A DNA stretch of 64,000 nt from the NCBI GenBank assembly GCA_013398055.1, contig VZRS01000392.1, positions 31,817 to 95,816 on the forward strand, in the 5' to 3' direction. The DNA is from Ifrita kowaldi. Lineage: Eukaryota; Chordata; Aves; Passeriformes; Cinclosomatidae. Position numbers and translations under genes: made by a program. The notes beneath the pieces were generated by a model. The model was not told where the DNA came from. It did not search any database and saw nothing but the letters and a program-made list of their open reading frames with translations. Position 1 is the stretch's first letter; every line of letters starts with the position of its first letter. Below are positions 1-10,000 of this stretch, piece after piece.

Positions 1-240
1 AAACGACAAATGCCTGGGACTCAGTGGAAGTCATTCTTTGGTGGTAACGCAAGTATCCACTCCCATTCCTGGGGAGGGGAAATGGGATTTTAGGGGCGAG
101 TAATATCTTGATTCTTCTGAGCCTTCAAAATACAGCAGATGCCTCCCTTCTTGCGAGGCATTACTGTTATTGTCACCATTGTTTCCAGTGGTTAGTGTCC
201 TTCCACACTGGGATTATCTGCCTTTGTGTACATCTTGACC

Positions 241-385
241 CTGAGATGAGCTCAGTTGGTCAGAGCAGGGTGCTAATAATGCCAGGGTTGTGGGTTTGTT
301 CCCCATATGGGCCATTCACTTAAGGGTTTGACTCCGTGATCCTTCTGGGTCCCTTCCAACTCAGACTATTTTGTGATTTTGTGAT
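241..385 (+). repeat. tRNA-Ile-derived SINE (TguSINE1-like)
   Basis: The head (gagctcagttggtcagagca, then ggtgctaataatgccagggt) matches tRNA-Ile(AAT) from the D arm through the anticodon arm, and is followed by gggtttgttcccc, a mutated B box. The tail (gatccttctgggtcccttcc, ending tgattttgtgat) is like a CR1 3' end. A tRNA head plus CR1 tail implies mobilisation by CR1 enzymes. Not a functional tRNA: the acceptor stem is not formed. Confidence 0.8.
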
Positions 386-3300
386 CTTATCTGACCGTAA
401 CAGTATTTCCACCATGTGTTGTTGTGTGGCCTAATTTTCATTGTCTTTACAGGAAAAACACAAGGAGTTGGTTCTTAACTGGAAAGAAATAGAATATATG
501 GGACAGTGTTCTTATGTGGAAGGAAGATGTTAGGAGAACCAGTAATGAAGGAATTGGGGTGACCCTGAAACAAACAGATGTGCAGAGGCAAATGAGCCAG
601 ATGACAAACAGCACATTCCAGATAAACACTCCACATTTATCATCCTTTGAAACAGGTTCAATCCTGAAACCACTGTAAAGGCCTCTGAGCAGTATACAAC
701 CTGCACAACAAAGCCCAGGATAATTCCAATATACCTAAGGTTTTCTCAGCATGGCCTTGCCACGGGAAGGTTGAGTCTGCACCAGTGACATTACAGGTAG
801 ATGCCTGGAATCTGCCTTGTGCAACCTCCAGAGACATCCCTGCCTGTCATGTCAAAACACAAGAAAGAGTGCCCAGAATGCACAGCCACTATGTGGTTAA
901 CCAGTTGCTCAGTGTCTGTGGGAGGGGTTTACAATTGTGTGTGGGTGGTAGATTCAGCAGGAAAATATTTCATTATGCTGAAGAAACTCTCTGATGGGCT
1001 GCAGCTGCAATACCTCTTGCATTAGTCAAACAATTGCACTCCAGCTACCTTGCCCAGCACATTAAAGATGACTTATGTACTTATGACACCAGTGTTTGTG
1101 TGGCTTACTGCCACCTTGCTTTCACAGCTGAGGTCAACCTTACATGGTATGTTCTTATTTACAGCCTTTCCTTGTCTTTGATGTAAGGTCCTTCCCATTT
1201 ACTAAACAGCATTTTATCTCCTGGAAAGCAGGAATTCTGCTTCCGTGTAATCTTGATTCTAATTAAGGTCCATATATTCTTATCATCACAAGCATCATCA
1301 GTAAAATGCCACCTGCAACAGTAAGTTCTGGGGCAGTCCTGAAATGGGTGGCTGAAAGTGGTCATTTCCTTGAAAGGTCTCTGAGTTGAGGGGTTTTTTT
1401 TCATGCCTCACCAGCTACAGTCAACTCCTACTCCAACTAAACTTACAAACTGCAGCTCCAAGAGTAAGTCATCTATGGAGACACCAAAGAGCTGTCAAGC
1501 ATTTTTATTACATGTTTTTTCTCATGCAGTTGCAACGTTTCAGTGACAATTTCCCTCTGCTGCAGGATGCCCTAGCTAAAGGGTGGTATAGGAACCTGCC
1601 TTGGTAAAGTGGCCTAAAACCTAGAAAAACAAAGCGTGTCTCAGAAAGTGCTGGAAATAACATTATTATCACTGCTAAGCCTGCAGTGAAGGGCTCGCTT
1701 TTGTCACATGAGGTTTGCAAAAGGAGGGGCATGGTAGATCTCCCAGTAATCACTTTGAAAGATCAAGTGAGAGCTCTTGTCAGCAGCTTTTCCCGTGCTG
1801 TGGAGGTGGCGACAAGCACCTCTCCCTCCAACACATGGACAGAACAATTCAGGAACTCCTGGATGGTGCCTGTCTCCATGGTGTGTCTTTCAAGATTGAG
1901 GTCAAAAGCTGTTTGGCAGCCTCAGTCTCTCTTTTATTGAACTGCCTGTGGGGTGGAAGTGGATTTCAGTTCTGACACCACAACTCCTGCTGAATGAGTT
2001 CATGTGCTACCCAGTATTCTGCTTTCAGCATTTGTGTGCTTGACCCTCATGTTTGATGCAGGTGCAGAGAGATCTGCATCGGTCACTTCTGCCTGCTTTT
2101 TTTGTCTCTTTTTATTAGGTATGAGGAGGGAGGTAAAGGCCACAGTCCTGGGAGGCCCGTGGAGTGTGAGGTCACTGCAGACAATGGTGCTGCAGTTCAG
2201 AGGCTCTTGCATGGACTGGTGGTTTGGGCCTTTTGAGCTGATACTGACCCAGGTGACCCATACAGGATTCAGTACTGCAGGGCTCAGTGGACCAAAATGT
2301 GGGAGCACAAAGATGAAGAAGCTGCTGTGTTGAATCAGGAGAGTCCACAGCCTTTGGTCTGCAGGAGGTCAGGGCTGGTCTGAGTCAGTTCTGTGAACTG
2401 ATGCAGAGGTGACACCTCCTCGTTCCAATGAAACAAAATCTCCTTGTGCTACACATCCTCTGTGGAAAAGAAGGAAAAATATTTTCATTGCACTCTCATT
2501 CACCCACTCCTACTTCAAAAGTTTTGAATGGTTCACACCAGTCTCAGGGCATTGTGAGTGATGTTCCCTCCTTACATGCCCAAACCCCCACGCTCCCTTG
2601 GCCATTCCTTTGGGCTTTTTTTCTACCACACACAATATCAAGAAATGAAGTGCCATGAAACCTTTGCCAATTCATCACAAATGTGGGGAAGCTCTTAGCC
2701 AGAAAGGGGACATGAGGGGCGAGACCTGTGACAGTTCTCTGCTCCTGGCTGGTGAGGTGAGGTTCAGAGCGTGCTGGCTCCAGGCAGATGCGAGGTTTGG
2801 GCTGGGAGTGCACTGCTGTGCTGTTAAAGGAAACCTGTTTCCAAAGCAGGGCTTTGGTTGTCACGGGGCCAACCAATCTTTACCCTTTGGGGAGCCATGG
2901 ACAGGCCACAAACCTTGCTGAGAGCCTATGGAGATGCAGTGGGCAAGCAGAGAAAGGTTACAGAAGGTTTGCAAACTGTCTGCAAGGTGTTTCCTGCCTG
3001 CTGCTGGCAAGAGTAAAGTGAATCCAAAAGGGAGGAGTTTAGATTGTGTGGGCCTGTTCTACCCTTCTGCAAATGTGACTTCTAGTTCTGCTTGTTTTCA
3101 GGACCAGTTTGGGAGAAGTTTGCAGGGTTTCTTGTTGTGGCATTGAGGGGGGACATGTTCTGTTGGTGTTCTTCATCCATGTCTGTGCACCTTCATCCTT
3201 GGCCTGGGCAGCCTGCACAGCTTCAGGTTATCCAGGGCAGAAACTGGGTTTGGAGCTGCTCAGCATCACAGATTTACCACTGTTAAAGCCAAAATAAACT

Positions 3301-4008
3301 CCAAATCTATTTATAAAGATGTGAGTTAGCACCATTAGCTGGGTGACACATGGCAGGTGCTACAGATCCGTGAGACCAGGAAAGGTTTCTGCACAGTAAG
3401 CAGACCCAGAGGTCTGCCAGCTTGATCTGCCCCATTCTTGTAGTTTAGACAATGAATCTATGGAGCATTTAGCTCCTAAAATAGAACTACACATGACACG
3501 GTGCTGAGGTACTAAATCCATTCCTGAAAGGAACCTAAGCACACTCGTGAGGGATTGTGCTGGTGCATAAAGCCCTGACGTTTGGCTGATGCTGTAAGTT
3601 CAAACTGGAAAGCAGCTCCTTCGGCCTCAGAGTGCTACTGAATTAATGGAAGAGGGACCAACAATTCATTCTTCAGCTGCTACAGTGTGATCACAAAAAT
3701 CCTCTGCTTCAGGATGTCCTCAGAAGCTGTGTTTCTTGACTAACACAACATCCCAGAGTGTGTGGCTCTCTGAAGGCCTGACACATTATGTTATTTCTCA
3801 CTCTGCCAAACAGAAGTGACCTTTCTTCCCCCAAACACCACAGGTTTCCACTTTTCCTTTGGTAGGAAGTGTTTCACCACTTCTGTGAAAACCCTCTCTG
3901 GTTCCGTTGGCCAGCATAGCTTGGATCTTGTAACTATTTTTCCTTTTACTATGTCATTTCAGTTTTAACAAGTGGTTTTCTCCTGCCTCACTGTTCAGTA
4001 ACCAAATT

Positions 4009-4130
4009 CCACAGAACCACGGGATGGTTTGGATTGGAAGGGACCTTGTGCCAGCTCCCTGCAGGGGACATGTTCCACTAGACCAGATGGCTCCTCGCCC
4101 TGGCCTTGGGTATCTCCCAGGGCTGCAGTA
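4009..4130 (-). repeat. CR1 LINE 3' end, degraded
   Basis: Antisense CR1 3' end: acagaaccacgggatggttt, ggattggaagggacct, then ttccactagaccagatgg. Many substitutions suggest an old copy. Confidence 0.7.
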
Positions 4131-5257
4131 CTTCTTTTTGTTCACAATCCTCCCTCACAGTCCAGAATTATCTGTAAGTTCACCGATTTTCCTCACAGAG
4201 AGAGCCCCTGTAACGCATTTGCCTTTGCTGAGCCCTGTCTGACACCTGGGCTTTCAGGGACACAGTGAGGTGTGCTGGGCAGGAGCTCCAGGAACATGCC
4301 AGTCTAGCCAAATTACTGGGTCATCTCTCTCAAAGAAACCACTGGTTTTTCCTTCCCCACACTGCCTAAATGGTGTAATTAACACGTGGCTGATAAGGGA
4401 GGACAGAACTTGTTGGTGTTGGTCTGCCAGTGCTAAACTGCACTCAGAGTACAAGGCTTTAGCTTGACTGGAACATCCTCTGGGGAAAATTGTGTGGGAT
4501 GTAAAATCTAGGCCAATATGGAATCTATTCCTAATAGCCATGATCACTGTTTTACCACAGGGTTACAAGTAGTCTTTGGATTTTCCGAGCACCAGGATCA
4601 AAGGCTCCATGTGGCACTCCCAGCCAAGACTCTGCCTTTGCTGTACCAGACAGTGCATTATCTCCCAACAAGCCTTCTCTGTGTCTCTGTAAAAAAAGTC
4701 ATCCCCCCACTCACTTCTAATCCCCACTCTCACTTCTAATCATGACTAAGCTGCAGAGAAATTTGTGATGTTACAGTTTTACCTTGGTAAATGTAGTTGC
4801 TTCCAGTAGATGGCATTCCAGCAGTGCAGTCCTGATCCACATTAGTTCCTGTCCCTACTCGAGCTGCCAGAATAATCCCTGCACAGAAGTGGACTTTTTT
4901 TTTCCTCCTAATGCTCAAAATAAATGGAGTTAAAACACTCTCGTTCATTTCCTACCCAATTAAAGATGTTTTTTCTGTTTTATGCATTTTATAGCATTGG
5001 GGTTTTTTTTTTTATTTTTCAATGTGCTTAACTCCAAAGTCATTTTATTTTGGAAAATCTGTCAAGACACTGAGTGGTTTGGATTGGCTTCACAAATCTG
5101 CTAACCACTGGGCACTGCTCTTTCATGTGTGAATTTTCTGCCCTCAAGTTATGTGTCTGGGTCCTCTGTGTGGCAGAGGGGAAGAATGAGGCACTGCACA
5201 GCAGCTCCACAGCAGCCAGCAGGCAGAGACCAGTGACAAGAAGCAGCTGGTAATTTT

Positions 5258-5391
5258 CAGAGCATGACAGAATATTCTGGGCTGGAAGGGACCCATAAGG
5301 ATCATCGAGTCCAGCTCTTGAGTGAACGGCCCATACGGGGATCAAACCCACAACCTTCATTTTAGCACCATGCTCTGGCCAACTGAGCTGC
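5258..5391 (-). repeat. tRNA-Ile-derived SINE (TguSINE1-like), second copy
   Basis: Reverse complement of the same structure as the copy at 241-385. On the - strand the A-box part is gctcagttggccagagca, the B box gggtttgatcccc and gggcc follows; the CR1-like tail (gactcgatgatccttatggg, cagcccagaa) lies at 5258-5310. Confidence 0.8.
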
Positions 5392-6934
5392 GTCTCTTTA
5401 ACCAGTTAATTGCATTTCATATATATTTGGTAGGTTTTTAGGTACATTCCTCTGTAGGGTCTCAAAAATGCAAAAATGCTGGAGACAGATATGCTTGCAT
5501 AAAATCCCCAAAAGCCCCAAATATGAAGGTAACGTGCTTTACTGCTAATGTCAGTCAGTGCTGACAAAAACACATAACTTCACTGACTGCACTGGGGTGC
5601 AGCATCAGAGGGCATCACATCCCCTCCCCACAGATCTCAACTCACATTATTAATTTATCAACTATTTATAATAAAAAAATCTACATGACACGTGGGTACT
5701 GTATTGTTTACCTTTGCCTTACAGTAAATGTAAATTAGAATTTGTCTTTATTCAACCATGCATTTGTGGATTGTAAGCCAAGAGAAGCTGACTCATAAAA
5801 GACAACTCTTTGCATTTCATTTTGCTTCTGTTTAGTTAAAATACTTCTCAATGCTTCTTTATTGACCTAGCGTGGAATTTATTTACTTACTACCCAGTTC
5901 ACAAAAACAGAGTAAAATTTAAATATTCCCCTCCATCACCCCTTGACCATGGTCATCCCAAATACTGACACAGATGCAGGATTTCAGGCTTTGGCAGAAT
6001 TAGATGGTTGTTGATGGGGATTTTGGAAACAGCAGTTTCAAATAAAGCAGCCAAAGTAGTCCTTGGAGTTGATTACAGTGACTTGCTTATTTTCTTATTT
6101 GATACCATCTGGCAGTCAGTATTGTTGAGTTGATTTGGAACTGACGTGGGCATTCGAAAGGAATGGTGCCTCGGGCTTTCTAGCTGGACTTCTGTGGAAG
6201 TTGCTGCTCTCACTCCACTGTCTTCTGTTCACAACTTTTAAAAAAAGTTTTGCACTTAAATCTTCCGTCTTCAGCATGTGGTCAAAAACAATTTTCCATT
6301 CACAGAGAAAATGAGCAGAATGGTTAAACTACAGAGGCAGCTGAGGGGGGAAAGCAGCAGTGGTCTTTGGAGTGTCACAACCGGTGTGACAGACGTTTGC
6401 ATATTCCAGCTGCTAAGTGACCTGGGTGGAAAAAAGGAAATTTTCCAGGGAAGTAGTTTTCTGGGGGGAAAAGGGTGCTACAGCTTGCGTTTATGTCACT
6501 GAAACCACATGTGTGAGTCACTCACAGCTGCCTTTGATGGAGGGAGCAGGGGCAGAGGCAGTGGCACTGCTCGGTGCCTGTCCCCAGGCTGAGCACCACG
6601 GCTGGCACATGGCAGTGCCTGCGCTGGGCTGCACTCCACTGCACCTGGCCAGGCGGTCAGTGCAGGTCAGCTGAGTGCTCCCAGGCAGTGATCTGGAAGA
6701 ACCAGTGATGCAGCTTCCAGTCTGCTCTGTCTCCACCCATCCCAGCTGGCAGCTACAGCAGGAAGAGATGAGGGGAGAGAGGAAGTGCAGGGAGGTGCAG
6801 GCATCTTCCTCACAGGGTCAGAACCTGGTTCAGAGGACAGTGAGGGTCAGACCCACTGGTTTATGTGTAATAGCCGTAACTGGTGTGTGTGCAAAAGCCT
6901 CCATCACCCTCACACTGATGTTTCCCTTCAACAG

Positions 6935-7006
6935 AAACGACGTGGGAGCGGCCGAGCAGCGTGCCTGGGACTCCAAAGAGCCCTGTGTCACAGAAGAGTT
7001 CTGCAG
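6935..7006 (+). CDS. GAS7: GAS7 exon: second half of WW domain and start of linker
   Basis: Acceptor ttcaacag, donor gtactg. The 72 bases start two bases into a Glu codon and end with the first base of Val. They read TTWERPSSVPGTPKSPVSQ then KSSA. TTWERP holds the second conserved Trp and the Pro of a WW fold. Compared with the human linker as I recall it (SSLPPT before VNGY), three residues are missing here (SSA before VNGY). The next in-frame codons after the donor reach a stop, so a later donor is not possible. Confidence 0.9.
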
Positions 7007-10000
7007 GTACTGTTTGGTGCTGTGCCTGACCTCTGCACGGGGTGAATCTGCTGCTCAGCAGAGCAAAGCAAAGCAAAGTGCTGTGATATAGTGGGATACA
7101 GACTTGCTGTACCTATAGAATCATAGATTGGTTCAGGCTGGAAGGGGCCTTAAAGATCCCCTCGTTCCACACCCCTGCCATGGGCAGGGACACCTTCCAC
7201 TGTCCCAGGTTGCTCCAAGCCCCGTCCAGCCTGGCCTTGGACACTTCCAGGGCTGGGGCAGCCACAGCTCTTCTGGGCACCCTGTGCCAGGGCCTCCCCA
7301 CCCTCACAGATTTTCTCTTAATCTCTGATCTCAGTCTACCCTCCTGCAGCTTAAAGCCATTGCCCCTTGTCCTATCACTCCAGACTCTTGCCTAATGTCC
7401 CTTTCTATCTCTCCTGTAGCCCCTTTAGACACTGGAAGGGGCTCTGAGGTCTCCCCAGACCCTTCTCTTCTCCAGGCTACACAGTCCTGAGAGTGTAGCA
7501 GAGCAAACATGGTGGGGCTTTCCCTCCTGACACGTCTTCTGGGCTTTGGTTTCCCTGCCAGTCCATCTTCTGTCTGGGTGCCTGAAGTGTCCTCCCAGGA
7601 GCTGGGGTGGCTCCTTCTGGGAGCACAGAGGCAAAACGTGGCCCAACAAGCACTTTCTCAGTTCTGCTTTCTGACAGGGCAGGGAAATCAAAGAGCTGCA
7701 GATGCACGTGGGCTGGCTGATGCTCCTCCACGCAGAGCATATGCACAGTGAAGCGTTTTAGCATGTGATGGCTACAGGGGTGACCATATGCATCATCTCT
7801 GTCTTGGCTTGAGGTTGCAGGGAAGCAAGTAGCAGAGTCAGATGCATGACTGTACAGAAAAGCACTGGGTGCTGCAGAATGACAGAGCAAAGCAAAAATC
7901 ACTCTCGAATAAAAAGTGTTAAATGTAAAGGCCATTGCTGCCAGCTGACTGTAAATAACGCAGGCTGGAGGATGTTTTCCATAGAAATTTTCGAGTGGAT
8001 GTCCCTCTTTATTGGCAGAGCTGAGTTGGTAGTCTGTGTGAAGATTGTGCATTTCATTGTGACCAAAGGATTTATAATGTAGTTGAGTATCTTGTTTTAA
8101 CACTACTTTGAGCATTATTCCTTGCTCAGTATATTAAAAAAAAAGGCAATTTATAGTTCCATGCATGAACCATAAACATCTTACAAGGCTTGCCTTCTTG
8201 ACATGAAACTCAACTGCCTTAGGCCAGTATTTTTGGATGCCAGGTGCCCAGCAAGCCACTCCATCACTCTCCTCCTCAGGTGAATGGGGAGGAAAACTCC
8301 CAGCAAAAGGCTCGTGGGTTGGGATAAGGGCAGGGAGAGATCACTCACTGATGATGGTCATGTGCAAAACAGACTCCACTCAGGAAAATGTTTAATCTGT
8401 TCCCAAGCAGATCAGAGTAGGGTAATGAGAAATAAAACTAAGTCTTAAAACATTGTGATCTATGTCTGCATAGTCAGTTACGGGATTAGTTTTTAAATTT
8501 GTGCCATTTTCCATTTGCTATCAGCAGCAAGCCTGCTAACTCTCCATCTGTTCTTACAGTGAATGGCTACTACATCTCTGGGTCTCCAGTACACCAGCTT
8601 GACTCAGGGCATATGAGCCTCCGAAAAACCAGTGGGGACCCCCAGGTAAGTTTTTGGGAAAAAGCCAAACAGCAGAATCAAAGAATAAATGGGTTTCTAT
8701 TTAAGTAATTCAGGAATCCACCCAGAGCAGGAAGTCAAGAAGTTATTTTCTTTTAGAAACTCTCAGATCAGACAGATTTGTTGCATGTAGAATAGTTGGT
8801 CTTTGTGTCCAGCTGGTAAAACAGTAAAAAAATGCCAAGATTCTTTGGAGTTTTTTTGTCCTATCTGAAAAATCCACCAGGCCACTTCAGTCACTATTAA
8901 CAACCCTACGAATTTTCCTGCCACTCCAGCCTGAAGCCTGGGCCTGTGTCCAGCACAGTCCTCTCTTCACACTTGCACATCCGCCCATGTCTGTATCTCA
9001 TTGTGTTTTCCTGCAGCTCCAGCTTTCCCTCCCAAAGACAGTATTCACAAAGAATTCATCCGAAGCTTTTTTCTCAATGACTTCATCCACTCTGGCCTGG
9101 CCTTCCAGAGCCCCTCCTCAGTGCCTCACCCAGCACATCACCCCGAGTTAACCTACAGGATGCTGACCTGGGGACAGTTGGCCTCCCCCGCCTTTGTCCA
9201 AATTTCCAATAAATATCTCTGCACTTTTTCTTGCAACGAGTCATATCCCTGGGAAAGTCTTCCCCACAGGTCTGCAGATGCAGCACAGGGCCCTCTTCCA
9301 GCTCCTCCCATGAAACTCTTTGCTCCCTGCCAAAACATCGCCATATGACCATGTGACTGCCACAGCTGGTGGATCACACTCCATTTGGGATGTGCTTCCC
9401 CACCCTCTGGCCTTTCCCCCCAGTGGTCCCAGACCTGAGTTTTCTGTTTCATTTCTGTGTGGAAGTGGTGAGTCCTTTTGCAGTGCAACTCCTTAAATAC
9501 CCCTGGGGAAGTGGGGGTTTGATTGGTGTGCTGCTGCCTTGTGAACCTGGCTTGTCTGCTGCTCTCAGTGTCTCTCTGACATTCTCTGTTTCTTGCTTTA
9601 AATTTTGTGTTCTCTGACAACTTGTCCCGTTTTGCCTCAACCCTCTTTCTCACATTCTGCCTAAGCAGTTCCCTTCAGCCTTTCCCTCAGGTGGTCTGTT
9701 TCACCTAGGTCAGTATTGCTGGTTTAGATTAATGGCATTTCTCATGATACACTGCAGCACTTTGCATTCCCTATTTCTTCTACATCAAACATCTTGTACT
9801 AACTCCCTGTGCTGCTGTTTCTCTGAGCAATTTGCCCAGGCTGGAGACAGTGAGCACATAAACTAGGTCAAAAGCATCTTAGAATCTTGTGTAGTGCATT
9901 ACCAGACACCCCTGTCCACACATCTGCTGTGACTCCCTCAGAGAACCCAAATAAACTTGTAGGCTGTGACTTCTTTCAAAAAAACCCACGTGAATCCTTG

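Larger units (their letters stand above)
1..6934. other. GAS7: GAS7 intron, no exon detected
   Basis: Upstream flank of the WW exon, inside the long-isoform transcription unit. It holds two tRNA-Ile SINE copies (241-385, 5258-5391) and a degraded CR1 at 4009-4130. I searched for the first half of the WW domain (a Gly-Trp start and a Tyr-Tyr-Val-Asn block) and did not find it. Confidence 0.6.

Noticed and set aside
241..315. Candidate tRNA-Ile gene
   Set aside because: The D-arm and anticodon regions match, but the acceptor stem does not pair, the B box is mutated and a CR1-like tail follows, so it is a SINE.
7477..8115. 212-codon open frame on the - strand in a GAS7 intron
   Set aside because: No recognisable domain, it begins in AT-rich intron and runs into the CR1 copy at its end; no splice or promoter evidence.
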